Notes: a model not told the origin generated them from the sequence alone. A DNA stretch of 40,473 bases from an uncultured Lachnospiraceae bacterium (GCA_947626285.1 CANQRR010000030.1:1-40473); one strand, 5' to 3'. Positions 32,271 to 40,473 are shown, counted from the stretch's first letter. Translations and numbers: made by a program.

Positions 32271-33503
32271 TTGAAAAAAGTAGCTGGTAAACTAAATAAT
32301 TCGACGTATGAACCTTTTTTAAAGCGCAATATGATTTATATAGTTGTTCTTTTTATCACAGAAATTAGATTAATATGGAATTATTTGTTTGGATTTCGCT
32401 GGCCATCGTCGTATGTATTATCATGCAATGTTTTTACATATGATTTTGGCTTTATGCCAAGGGCTTTTATAGCTAGCGCAGTTAAATTAGTTTTTGGAAA
32501 TCATATTTATAGCTTGAAATTTCTCTATATTCTAATTATTGGCAGTTCTTTGCTGATTCTGTTCTTTTTTATGTATATGTCGTACTATTTTAATATTAGA
32601 ACGAGAAATATTGTGGGGGGGGTGTTAATTTTATGGTATTCTTTAAGTATTTACAGTGCATATATAAGTTATGAAATGGGCTACTTCGAACAATATGCAT
32701 ACGCATTATTATGTATATTCATATTGCTTGCAAAAAAAATAAAATCGCCCGACTATTTTACATTTTTATGTTCAGCATTAAGTCTTGTAATCCTATTAAT
32801 TTCCGAGACAAATGCTTTTTTTATTTGCCCGATCCTTTTTTTTATGAACCTAAAGAAACTCATAAAAAAGCCATATAAAAAAAGTCGGTTCGAAAGCTGG
32901 TTGATTTTTCTTTTTGGATATCTTTTCAGTATAATTTATTGTATTGCAATAGGTATGACGTCAGTACCAAAGGCACAAATAGAAAAATTGTTGACGCTAA
33001 TCAAAAACCATGCTAGTTATTTTGAGAACTTGGATGAAATAGGTGAGTATTTTTACAATGGCAGGATATATGAATCTTATTCGAATAAAATAGAATTTAA
33101 GGTATGGGAGTGGCAGCTAAAGTTTTATATGTTCTTAATTCTCTTGACGGTGAGCATAATATTTATGTCAGCAAAGCAATATCAAAAGGCAATATATTAT
33201 ATTGTTGCTGTGATAATAATGATGTTATGCCTTTATAGCTTGAACTTTATTGCTTGGGATACAGATCGGTTCAAATTTGGCGCTGCAATGGCGGTTACTT
33301 TTTTTAGTATATGGATTATATCTGAATCGGAGATAAAAATTACGGCTATAAATAGAGAAATGTTTTATATACTCATTATTGGTACAATGGGTATGATAAT
33401 GATTATGGATTACCGTTTGGGAGAACCTGAAGGAGTAACATATAATAATAGCTTGGCCCAGTTTATAAGCACATTGAGAAATACTTGGCAAATTAATTAT
33501 TAG
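32271..33503 (+). CDS. GT-C-like polytopic membrane protein, copy 2
   Basis: A 410-residue paralogue of the gene before it, with identical landmarks FGFRWPSSYVL, NVFTYDFGFMPRAF, NHIYSLKFLYILIIG, SLSIYSAYISYE and LNFIAWDTDRFKF. The start is TTG with AGGGAGG at 7-base spacing. Inside RNIVGGVLILWYS the Gly-Gly is coded by a G8 run (32615-32622); copy 1 codes the matching RNIIGG with broken G/A codons. The frame is open here, but a one-base slip would truncate the protein after about 117 residues. Tandem duplication with one slippage-prone copy suggests variable side-chain addition. Confidence 0.75.
   Translation: MKKVAGKLNNSTYEPFLKRNMIYIVVLFITEIRLIWNYLFGFRWPSSYVLSCNVFTYDFGFMPRAFIASAVKLVFGNHIYSLKFLYILIIGSSLLILFFFMYMSYYFNIRTRNIVGGVLILWYSLSIYSAYISYEMGYFEQYAYALLCIFILLAKKIKSPDYFTFLCSALSLVILLISETNAFFICPILFFMNLKKLIKKPYKKSRFESWLIFLFGYLFSIIYCIAIGMTSVPKAQIEKLLTLIKNHASYFENLDEIGEYFYNGRIYESYSNKIEFKVWEWQLKFYMFLILLTVSIIFMSAKQYQKAIYYIVAVIIMMLCLYSLNFIAWDTDRFKFGAAMAVTFFSIWIISESEIKITAINREMFYILIIGTMGMIMIMDYRLGEPEGVTYNNSLAQFISTLRNTWQINY
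32615..32622 (+). repeat. Poly-G tract (G8) in GT-C-like copy 2
   Basis: Eight G sit in an otherwise AT-rich gene, coding Val-Gly-Gly-Val around residues 115-118. The sister copy has GGAGGA at the matching place. The contrast with local composition makes chance less likely. Confidence 0.85.
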
Positions 33504-33545
33504 TTCATGAATTTAATATAAATAGTAGTAGGAAATGGAGAAGAA

Positions 33546-34070
33546 ATATTTATAGAAACAGTATATAGAAATACGAGCATTATCCTTCCGGCAATCAATG
33601 AAACATTTTCTTTTGAACAGACAGTTGATGTTATTCTGCGGACCTGCAGCAGGCAGGACCTGTGTGAGCTGATCGCAGTCGTCTGTGAACGGACGACAGA
33701 AGAATGCCTGGCAGCCATTGAAAGAGCAAAGGACAGGTGCAGGACGGAGGAGATTCCATTCACTGTCCTCTGGCAGAAACGTCCGTATGCAGGAGGGGCT
33801 TACCAGGATGCCATCGATATATGCAGCGGCTCGCATCTGGTCATCATGTCGACGGATCTTGAGACAGACCCCCTTTCGGTCCATGAGCTGATCGAGAAGG
33901 AGAAGAAACACCCGGGAGACATCACCACGGCATCCCGCTGGCTGCAGGGTGGCTCCTTCAGTGGGTACAGCAGGAAGAAAGAGATCCTGAACTTCATCTT
34001 TCAACATATGTTTTATTTGTATTACGGCGTAAAGATGACGGACATGACCTACGGATTCCGTATTTTCTAG
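33546..34070 (+). pseudogene. GT2 remnant, related to the intact GT2 at 39242
   Basis: The frame reads NTSIILPAINETFSFEQTV, CSRQDLCELI, KRPYAGGAYQDA and STDLETDP, and stops at TYGFRIF. Aligned with the intact enzyme at 39242-40015 it matches from the first strand to about residue 184 of 257 and lacks the end. It also lacks a start codon: where the intact gene has ATG this one has GAA, and only ATA codons follow. An AGGAAATGGAGAAG stretch that would serve as ribosome site is still there. Both start and end are damaged. Confidence 0.8.
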
Positions 34071-34321
34071 CCCAATTTTTTTATAGGGAATCTCACGGCC
34101 CAAATTTTGGTTGCAACGGTTTTCTGGAAGATATTTGAGGACATTGTTCCCCAAAGACTGAAAAGAAAATATCTGCCGGACTGAACGATATTTGGCGAGG
34201 ATGAATATATAACTTCTGCTCTCCCCCAATATTTGCTTTGATATTCCCATCGCCATTTCTGACAAGGCTCAGAAGATGCTGGGAAATTGAAAATACTGAT
34301 TTAGTAAGGATATTTATTTTT
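34071..34321. other. 251-base spacer with no identified gene
   Basis: Between the GT2 remnant and the FAD enzyme lies sequence unlike the missing end of the GT2. The minus strand is open across it and on into the remnant, with a segment reading FSFQSLGNNVLKYLPENRC, but I recognise no family and it shares its frame with the antisense of the GT2 remnant. It may be debris from the event that truncated the GT2. Confidence 0.35.
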
Positions 34322-35542
34322 ATGAAAACAAAATATCTCATTTTAGGTGCCGGACCTGCCGGCCTTACTTTTGCAAACGTACTAAAAGAGCGGGGAGAGA
34401 CTTCTTTCCTGGTGCTGGAAAAGGAAGCGGAAGCCGGTGGCCTGTGCCGCTCGGTGGAAGTGGACGGTTCGCCGTTTGACATTGGCGGCGGACATTTCCT
34501 TGATGTAAAACGGCCGAAAGTGAATGAATTCCTGTTTCGGTTTATGCCGGAGGAGGAATGGGACAGGTATACCAGGGACTCCCGGATTGAAGTCAATGGG
34601 GAGCTGATTTCCCATCCGATTGAAGCCAATATCTGGCAGATGAGTCTAAATCTGCAGGTGGAATATCTGAAAGCGATTGCCAGGGCCGGTTGCAGCCAGG
34701 GGACTCCGAAGCCCGAAAGCTTTGTCGACTGGATCTATTGGAAGCTCGGAGACAGGATCGCGGAAGACTATATGCTTCCATACAACCGGAAGATGTTTGG
34801 GGAGGACCTGAATGCACTGGGAACATACTGGCTGGAAAAACTTCCGAATGTTTCATTTGAGGAAACTCTGAAGAGCTGTTTGGCGAGGAAAGCATATGGG
34901 ACGCAGCCAGGTCATGCGGAATTTTATTATCCCCGGAGATATGGATATGGGGAACTCTGGCGCAGAATGGCGGAAACAGTGGCTCCGAATATTATCTATA
35001 ATACCGCTGTATCAGGCATAGATTTTGAAGCATGTGCTGTCGTGACGGAACAGCAGGAGAAATATGAGGCGGAGCACATTGTTACAACAATCCCATGGGC
35101 AGAATTGACAGAGAACACAAGCATGCCCCGGGAGCTGGAGGAAAAGGTGGCAGAATTAAAATACAGTTCTGTGGAGACACGGTATTACGGGGAGAACCTG
35201 GATACGGCGGCCCACTGGATCTATTATCCGGATAATCGGAAGGCGTACCACAGGATTCTGGTACGCCATAATTTTTGCCCGGGAAGCAGAGGGTACTGGA
35301 CAGAGACGAACTGCACCCGTATAGGACTGCTTCCTGAAAGCGAGAAGGGGAATTATCATTATATGAATAAATACGCATATCCCCTGAATACGCTGGACAA
35401 GCCGGGCATCATGAGAGAGCTTCTGGTCTGGGCGAAGGAACATCATGTATTTGGCCTGGGAAGATGGGGAGAGCATCAACACTATAATTCTGATGTGACG
35501 GTAGAACGGGCCATGGGGCTTGTAAATGAAATGCTGTCATGA
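34322..35542 (+). CDS. FAD-dependent oxidoreductase, UDP-galactopyranose mutase-like
   Basis: The 406-residue protein begins with the dinucleotide-binding motif YLILGAGPAGLTFANVL, followed by the acidic adenine-ribose site VLEKEAEAGGLC and FDIGGGHFLD. Middle landmarks LPYNRKMFGEDL and YYPRRYGYGELWRRMAE, and the C-terminal FAD contact GLGRWGEHQHYNSD, match amine-oxidase/UDP-galactopyranose-mutase-like proteins of surface-glycan clusters. It could interconvert a pyranose and furanose form of a nucleotide sugar. The ATG at 34322 is chosen because it begins directly before the FAD motif; an upstream in-frame ATG at 34238 would add an unlikely leader. It has only a weak ribosome site. Confidence 0.8.
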   Translation: MKTKYLILGAGPAGLTFANVLKERGETSFLVLEKEAEAGGLCRSVEVDGSPFDIGGGHFLDVKRPKVNEFLFRFMPEEEWDRYTRDSRIEVNGELISHPIEANIWQMSLNLQVEYLKAIARAGCSQGTPKPESFVDWIYWKLGDRIAEDYMLPYNRKMFGEDLNALGTYWLEKLPNVSFEETLKSCLARKAYGTQPGHAEFYYPRRYGYGELWRRMAETVAPNIIYNTAVSGIDFEACAVVTEQQEKYEAEHIVTTIPWAELTENTSMPRELEEKVAELKYSSVETRYYGENLDTAAHWIYYPDNRKAYHRILVRHNFCPGSRGYWTETNCTRIGLLPESEKGNYHYMNKYAYPLNTLDKPGIMRELLVWAKEHHVFGLGRWGEHQHYNSDVTVERAMGLVNEMLS

Positions 35543-35600
35543 GCTGGGAACGGCAAGGCTGTTCCATACGGATATCAAGCGAAAAGAGTGCAGATTATTT

Positions 35601-38600
35601 ATGAATAAACAATACAAACGAATTAAAAATTTGTTTTTACAGCAAAGCTATCTGGATTCCTGGGAGGACTATGCCCGGAGTCTCAGAAAGGTTTCTTTCA
35701 TCAAATGGGATTATCTGCTTCTGACAGCGTCTAATGAAGCGCAGGCAGAGAGCTACCGGAGGCAGATACAGCTGCGTCTGGAAAATCATCAGCTGCCGGA
35801 TACGACGGAATATATTGTTCTGCCAGATCCGGACGGGAAGCGTGTGGGCTCAGGAGGTGCCACGATAAATGCACTGTGCTGTATCGCAGGGAAGGAAAAG
35901 GCTAAATGCAGGGAAAAAAGGAACCCGTTCAAAAACAGGCGGATACTGGTTATCCATTCCGGAGGCGACAGTAAACGGGTTCCGCAATATTCTGTATGCG
36001 GAAAGCTTTTTTCACCGATCCCGCGGGAACTCCCGGATGGGCGCCCCTCGACTTTGTTTGATGAACTGGTTATCGGTTTGTCCGGGGTGCCATCCAGGAT
36101 AAAAGACGGGATGCTGATTCTCTCCGGAGATGTGCTGCTGCTGTTCAATCCTTTGCAGATTGACTTCCAGTTCTGTGGTGCGGCGGGGATCACTATGAAA
36201 CAGCCGGCGGATGTCGGGAAGGAACATGGCGTATTCCTTAATGACGGAGAGAATTATGTGCGGCGCTTTTTGCACAAGCATACGGTGGCTGATCTTGGCA
36301 GGGTAGGGGCCATTGATGGGCAGGGGACAGTTGATCTGGATACCGGGGCGGTGCTGTGCGACTGTGATCTGCTGGCCGCGCTGTACTCCCTGGTCTGTAC
36401 GGATGGTGTATTTGACCAGGAGAAGTTTGACCGGTTTGTCAATGAAGATACACGGATCAGCTTCTATGGAGACTTTCTGTATCCGCTGGCAAGGGATTCA
36501 ACTCTGGAGGAATATTACCGCCAGGAACCGGAAGGTGATTTCACGGAAAGTCTGCACAGGTGTCGTACAGAGATTTGGAATGCATTGCGCGGGTTTTCCA
36601 TGAAATTATTTACGGTATCTCCGGCGGAGTTTATCCATTTCGGGACAACCAGGGAACTCCTGAAATTAGTCGCAGAGGCGGTTGATTCGTATGAATTTCT
36701 AGGCTGGAAACGATCAGTCCTGTCAACGACAGATGGTGGCATCGATTTTGCTGCAAACAACAGTGTGATTGAACACCCGGACCGGGTGGGCAGCGGGGCT
36801 TATGTTGAAAACAGTTTTTTGAAGGGTGGAGTATTATCCGGAGCCGGGATTGGAAAAAGGACGATCCTTTCGAACGTTGTGCTGAGCAGAACAGATATTC
36901 CAGAGGATTGTGTATTGAGCGGCATATGGCTGAAAGACGGGGGATGTGTGGTTCGTATTTATGGAGTCTGCGATAATCCCAAACAGCCTTTACTCTTGGA
37001 TGCTGGACTTGACATATTTGCGAAAAAGAATAATCTGACGCAGGCTATGATCTGGAAAGAGGACGATCAAAAAAAGCTTTGGACTGCGTTGCTCTATCCG
37101 GTGGGTAAAACCATGGATGAAGCTGTAGGCTTCGCGATGACCGTATACCGCATGGCAAAGGGAACTGCAACGGCAGAGGAGGTCGAATCCTGGAAAAACA
37201 CAAAAAGGGAAAGTCTGTGCAGCAGTTTCAACAATGCGGACAATCAGAGGATGCTCGACTGGAGATTGCAGCTGGAAAATTATATTCTTGTCGACAAGTT
37301 TGCCAATGCACTCAAAAGAGGCGAAGATTATAAAGATGCCCTTGGGATCTTCGGAAACAATGGTATTAATGAAGAGCAGTACCGTCTTCTGCTGGATATT
37401 TCAGAGAAAGCATCCTTTTATGAGAGGATTAAGATTCTGTACAGTTTCTCCAGATATATGAAGGATCAGAACAAAAGGTATGGGCAGATGTCCTACGATG
37501 AAATCGAGAGGCTATGCTTTAAAGAGATCAGGGACACGGTTTGTTCTAATAACAGTGCTGAAACAGGGGCAGGCTCTTTTCAAATCCGTGAAGATACAGT
37601 TTCTGTGGATCTGCCGGTGAGAGTCAACTGGGGTGGTGGCTGGACGGATACACCGCCGTATTGCAATGAGCATGGAGGAGTCGTTATAAATGCGGCGATC
37701 AAGCTGAAAGGGGTTCTTCCGATCCAGGCCCGTGCCAGAAGGCTCCGGGATATCCGGGTAGAATTTGAAAGTGAGGATATTGGGGCGTTTGGCAGGATCA
37801 ACAGTCTGGAGGAGATCAGGAGCTGCCATGATCCGTATGACTCTTTTGCTCTTCATAAAGCGGCTCTGCTTGCATACGGCGTGATTCCGCCGGAAGGCGG
37901 GGAGACGCTGGAGGATATCCTGCGACAGCTGGGCGGCGGGATCTATCTGTCGACGCGGGTCGTAGGGGTGCCGAAAGGATCCGGGCTTGGGACAAGCAGC
38001 ATCCTGGCCGGAGCGTGCGTGATGGCTCTGGGAAGGCTGTTCGGAGAAGATTTGTCTGACAATGAAATTTATGAAAAGGTTCTATGCATGGAACAGATCA
38101 TGAGCACCGGAGGTGGGTGGCAGGATCAGGTGGGCGGCATTACCCCGGGTATCAAGTTCATCAGCACAGAGCCAGGGCTGGCGCAGAGGATCCGAGTGGA
38201 GCCGGTCAGGCTGTCGGAAAGGACAAAGAAGGAACTGCAGGAGCGGTTCGCCCTGATTTATACGGGCCAGAGACGACTTGCGCGAAACTTGTTGCGGAAA
38301 GTCCTTGGAGGCTACCTTTCCGGACGCAGGGATTCTGTTCTTGCTTTGAAAAAAATGCCGGAGGTAGCGGCATTGATGCGGTTTGAGCTTGAAAGAGGAA
38401 ATCTGGATGCGTTTGCTGAACTGCTGAACAAGCACTGGGATCTGTCCGTACAGCTTGACCCCGGAACGACAAACACCTGCATAGACCAGATTTTTATGAC
38501 CTGTGAGGATATGATCGATGGAAAGTTTATAGCAGGAGCCGGGGGGGGCGGGTTTCTCATGGTCGTCCTGAAGAAGGGGGTGACCAGGGCGATGCTGCGG

Positions 38601-38666
38601 GAACGGCTCTGCGAAGTGTTCCATGACAACGGCGTAGAGGTATGGGATTCGGAATTTGTATACTGA
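35601..38666 (+). CDS. fkp: Bifunctional L-fucokinase/GDP-fucose pyrophosphorylase
   Basis: This 1021-residue protein combines an N-terminal nucleotidyltransferase (KRVGSGGATINAL near residue 85, then a beta-helix around 400-460) with a C-terminal GHMP kinase: VNWGGGWTDTPPYCNEHGG near 675, the ATP loop PKGSGLGTSSILAG near 790, and GAGGGGFLMV near 980. This is the domain order of Fkp, which phosphorylates free L-fucose and makes GDP-L-fucose, letting gut bacteria coat themselves with host-derived fucose. The third kinase motif is coded by a G8 run (38541-38548), in frame here. Start ATG 35601; the frame is open to 35526 inside the previous gene. A related sugar such as arabinose cannot be excluded. 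Confidence 0.88.
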   Translation: MNKQYKRIKNLFLQQSYLDSWEDYARSLRKVSFIKWDYLLLTASNEAQAESYRRQIQLRLENHQLPDTTEYIVLPDPDGKRVGSGGATINALCCIAGKEKAKCREKRNPFKNRRILVIHSGGDSKRVPQYSVCGKLFSPIPRELPDGRPSTLFDELVIGLSGVPSRIKDGMLILSGDVLLLFNPLQIDFQFCGAAGITMKQPADVGKEHGVFLNDGENYVRRFLHKHTVADLGRVGAIDGQGTVDLDTGAVLCDCDLLAALYSLVCTDGVFDQEKFDRFVNEDTRISFYGDFLYPLARDSTLEEYYRQEPEGDFTESLHRCRTEIWNALRGFSMKLFTVSPAEFIHFGTTRELLKLVAEAVDSYEFLGWKRSVLSTTDGGIDFAANNSVIEHPDRVGSGAYVENSFLKGGVLSGAGIGKRTILSNVVLSRTDIPEDCVLSGIWLKDGGCVVRIYGVCDNPKQPLLLDAGLDIFAKKNNLTQAMIWKEDDQKKLWTALLYPVGKTMDEAVGFAMTVYRMAKGTATAEEVESWKNTKRESLCSSFNNADNQRMLDWRLQLENYILVDKFANALKRGEDYKDALGIFGNNGINEEQYRLLLDISEKASFYERIKILYSFSRYMKDQNKRYGQMSYDEIERLCFKEIRDTVCSNNSAETGAGSFQIREDTVSVDLPVRVNWGGGWTDTPPYCNEHGGVVINAAIKLKGVLPIQARARRLRDIRVEFESEDIGAFGRINSLEEIRSCHDPYDSFALHKAALLAYGVIPPEGGETLEDILRQLGGGIYLSTRVVGVPKGSGLGTSSILAGACVMALGRLFGEDLSDNEIYEKVLCMEQIMSTGGGWQDQVGGITPGIKFISTEPGLAQRIRVEPVRLSERTKKELQERFALIYTGQRRLARNLLRKVLGGYLSGRRDSVLALKKMPEVAALMRFELERGNLDAFAELLNKHWDLSVQLDPGTTNTCIDQIFMTCEDMIDGKFIAGAGGGGFLMVVLKKGVTRAMLRERLCEVFHDNGVEVWDSEFVY
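38541..38548 (+). repeat. Poly-G tract (G8) in fucokinase domain
   Basis: Eight G encode the glycines of the conserved GHMP motif GAGGGGFL. The frame is open. A slip would remove the last 40 residues, including most of the final strand and helix of the kinase. Because the motif itself demands glycine codons, part of this run may be explained by protein constraint. Confidence 0.8.
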
Positions 38667-39242
38667 TGTACCATATGCCCCGGAGGATTGTCCGCTTGAA
38701 GAGGATCGACTGCTGCGGCCGCATACCCCGTACGGTGTCTCGAAAGCCGGTACAGAGATGCTGGAATATCAGTATTATTGCAACTATGGATTAAAAGTAT
38801 TTTTGCCAAGAATGTTTATTCATGTCGGAACAGGTCATCCGCCGGCAACAGCGATCCAGAATTTTGCCAGACAGCTTGCCTTGTTAAAGCAGGCAGGATT
38901 GCTCCTGAAATACATGTTGGAAACCTTGAGAGCGCCAGAGATTTCATAGATGCAAGAGATGGGGTGGTGGCCATGAAATTGTTAGCAGAACAGGGAGAGC
39001 CGGGTGTTGCCACAAATATCTGCACGGGGCATGCATATAAGATACAGGAAGTATTGGATATGCTGATAGAAATATCCGGGATGGATGTAAACGTGGTTTC
39101 GGATCCGGCGCTGATGCGGGTGGCGGATGAGCCGTTGCTTCTCGGGGATAATTCCAGAATTTCGGCCCTGGGTTTTAAACCCCGATATACCTTACGGGAG
39201 ACCCTTCAAGACGTATTTGAAGATTGGATGAGGAGAATATAA
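38656..39242 (+). pseudogene. GDP-mannose dehydratase/Rmd-like epimerase, broken
   Basis: The first part (to 38949) reads EDCPLEEDRLLRPHTPYGVSKAG, the YGVSK active-site region of GDP-4-keto-6-deoxymannose reductase-like SDRs, then NYGLKVFLPRMF and QNFARQLALLKQAG. A one-base shift near 38900 moves the rest to another frame, VGNLESARDFIDARDGVVAM and NICTGHAYKIQEVLDMLI, ending RETLQDVFEDWM. The NAD-binding N terminus (about 110 residues) is missing, because the gene fragment is joined to the end of the fucokinase gene. It is a 5'-deleted, frameshifted remnant of a GDP-sugar enzyme. Confidence 0.8.
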
Positions 39243-40015
39243 TGATTGCGATAACTGGTAAATATTCCAATGTAACAATTTGCCTTCCCGCGATGGATGA
39301 GACTTACTCACTGCGTTGGACGGTAGAAGAGATATTAGAGACCTGCGACAGGAAAGATCTGTGTGAGCTTATTATTTTACTGTGCGACAGGAGTACTTCT
39401 GAGTGCAAGCGTACTGCGGAAAAATTGTGCAGGAAGCATGAGGCAGAAATACCGATCTATATCCATTATCAGAAGATGCCGTTTGTTGGAGGAGCGATCC
39501 GGGAGGGATTTGAGCTTGCCCAAGGAAGCCATGTCATTCTGATGTCATCGGATCTGGAAACAGATCCAATGACAGTCCGGCAATTTATTGAGCAGGCAAA
39601 GGCCAACCCGGATTGTGTGATTACAGCATCCCGTTGGAAAAAAGGGGTAGGCTTTGAAGGATATAATAAAGTAAAATTAGTGGCAAATTTCATTTTTCAA
39701 AAAATAATTGCACTTCTGTTTCTGACGAGAATGACAGATATTACTTATGGGTACCGGATATTCCCGACCAGGCTGGTACAAAGCATTCGATGGGAAGAAC
39801 TGAAACATCCCTTTTTCCTGGAGACTGCATTGAAGCCGTTGCGTCTCGGAGTAAGATTTATCGAGGTGCCCTCGCCCTGGAAAGCGAGGACGGAGGGGAA
39901 TTCCGTGAATTCCTTTTGGGCGAATTTTGCATATTTTAAAACGGCATGGCATGTGCGCTGGATGGCGAAGGAAAATATATTGCTGGATGGTCAAAGAACA
40001 GATAAAGAAATATGA
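39242..40015 (+). CDS. GT2 glycosyltransferase
   Basis: A 257-residue GT2 with VTICLPAMDETYSLRWTVE, ELIILLCDRSTSECK, VGGAIREGFELAQGS, the acidic metal site SSDLETDP near residue 105, RMTDITYGYRIFPT, and a C-terminal HPFFLETALKPLRLG. The start overlaps the stop of the epimerase remnant by one base, with GAGGAGAAT upstream; an in-frame ATG at 39224 is less well placed. It is a close relative of the damaged gene at 33546-34070. It ends the operon as seen here. Confidence 0.9.
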   Translation: MIAITGKYSNVTICLPAMDETYSLRWTVEEILETCDRKDLCELIILLCDRSTSECKRTAEKLCRKHEAEIPIYIHYQKMPFVGGAIREGFELAQGSHVILMSSDLETDPMTVRQFIEQAKANPDCVITASRWKKGVGFEGYNKVKLVANFIFQKIIALLFLTRMTDITYGYRIFPTRLVQSIRWEELKHPFFLETALKPLRLGVRFIEVPSPWKARTEGNSVNSFWANFAYFKTAWHVRWMAKENILLDGQRTDKEI

Positions 40016-40401
40016 GTAAAACCGGAGGGGACTCGGAAAAAGAACCGGGGCTCTTGTCAGCTTTTTGAAATATATGGAATCCAATCTACAGGAAAGCGCG
40101 GAAGAATCTGAGGATGACTATGTGCGCCGCCACATCCGTGGAGGATTTCTTGCAGAACATACCCGATACCACACAGCCATAAAAAACTGTGACCGGGAAG
40201 GGAGATGAGATATAAATGTGACAGAAAATCAAGTGAGATACGGATGCCTCTGAGAAGCCGGTGATACACGAACCAAAATATATATGAGAAACGTCTATAT
40301 TCAAATTTAAGATGTTGTTTACGTCGATTCTGGCGGAATTCATCATAAAATAGTACGGGGGAATTCTATACGTAGAATGAACTGAAAGAGTACAAAAATC
40401 G
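40016..40401. other. Noncoding stretch at operon end
   Basis: No open frame on either strand looks like a protein, and I see no strong intrinsic terminator for the operon. The region contains two GAATTC copies about 35 bases apart and otherwise low-information sequence. It separates the last GT2 from the intron end. Confidence 0.5.
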
Positions 40402-40473
40402 AGTAGGGCGGATTTTCTCCGCCCTCTCACACCACCGTACGTGCCGTTCGGCATACGGCGGTTCAACATAACT
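40402..40473 (-). mobile_element. Group II intron 3' end (domains V-VI), partial
   Basis: On the minus strand, from the window edge inward, the sequence shows CCGCCGTATGCCGAACGGCA then CGTACGGTGG, the domain V hairpin with its GNRA-like CGAA loop as in bacterial group II introns. It is followed by GTGTGAG and a GGGCGGAG/CTCCGCCC-type stem, and CCTACTC, the domain VI hairpin with the branch-point A. The 3' boundary falls near 40402. The catalytic RNA core and reverse transcriptase, if present, lie beyond the window. The intron is antisense to the polysaccharide genes. Confidence 0.75.

Noticed and set aside
33513-34265. 250-residue minus-strand open frame
   Set aside because: Most of it is the antisense of the GT2 remnant, whose coding frame is clearly on the + strand; no family recognised and no convincing start.
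40021-40062. CCGG-containing possible terminator after the last GT2
   Set aside because: The potential stem has a mismatch and a loop of about two bases; not a credible terminator.
40086-40469. 127-residue minus-strand open frame starting MLNRRMPNGTYGG
   Set aside because: Its beginning is the translated group II intron domain V, a well-known false protein; the rest shows no domain.

Overview
The window is one long polysaccharide (capsule or exopolysaccharide) biosynthesis locus. Every recognisable biosynthetic gene is on the + strand, mostly with overlaps or gaps of a few bases, so it reads as one very long operon or a few overlapping ones. Strong AGGAGG-type ribosome binding sites, several TTG starts, the gene families and the mixed GC content suggest an anaerobic Firmicute of the gut Clostridia/Lachnospiraceae kind. 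That assignment is inference; there is no rRNA or tRNA gene here. Both ends touch mobile DNA on the minus strand: the first 19 codons of a likely IS91-type transposase at 1-57, and the 3' end of a group II intron at about 40402-40473.

Layout. 93-149: two stacked hairpins, the second a textbook intrinsic terminator, just before the first gene. 194-3422: priming module (DegT/PglE-type aminotransferase, PglC-type phosphoglycosyl transferase, two left-handed beta-helix acyltransferases), resembling the bacillosamine branch of N-glycan synthesis. 3463-5782: acyl carrier protein, FkbH-like HAD protein and a VOC protein, a likely ACP-bound small-acid module. 5779-8324: LicD, IspD/TarI-type cytidylyltransferase and a dehydratase/epimerase, a likely CDP-polyol-phosphate module. 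8361-13148: GT2, PIG-L deacetylase, WbqC protein, ATP-grasp enzyme and a short BCCT-type membrane protein. 13177-19445: GT32 genes, Wzy polymerase, pyruvyl transferase, Wzx flippase and several broken genes. 20001-22632: MenD-like ThDP enzyme and an SDR. 22714-25320: broken GT-C gene and a polytopic membrane protein. 25390-33503: GT2, epimerase, nucleotidyltransferase, a flippase-kinase fusion, HAD phosphatase, GtrA and two tandem GT-C-like membrane proteins. 33546-40015: GT2 remnant, FAD oxidoreductase, bifunctional fucokinase/GDP-fucose pyrophosphorylase, an epimerase remnant and a second, intact GT2.

The most striking feature cuts across the modules: six runs of 8-9 G, all on the coding strand, lie inside genes or directly at their ribosome binding sites (acyltransferase, WbqC, ATP-grasp, Wzy, second GT-C-like gene, fucokinase). 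In the ATP-grasp gene the present length (8 G) shifts the frame, and adding one G restores a longer, family-like C terminus. This is the expected signature of slipped-strand phase variation acting on several steps of one glycan pathway. The cluster also carries at least six broken genes or remnants and sharp GC shifts between modules, so it is a recombination mosaic.
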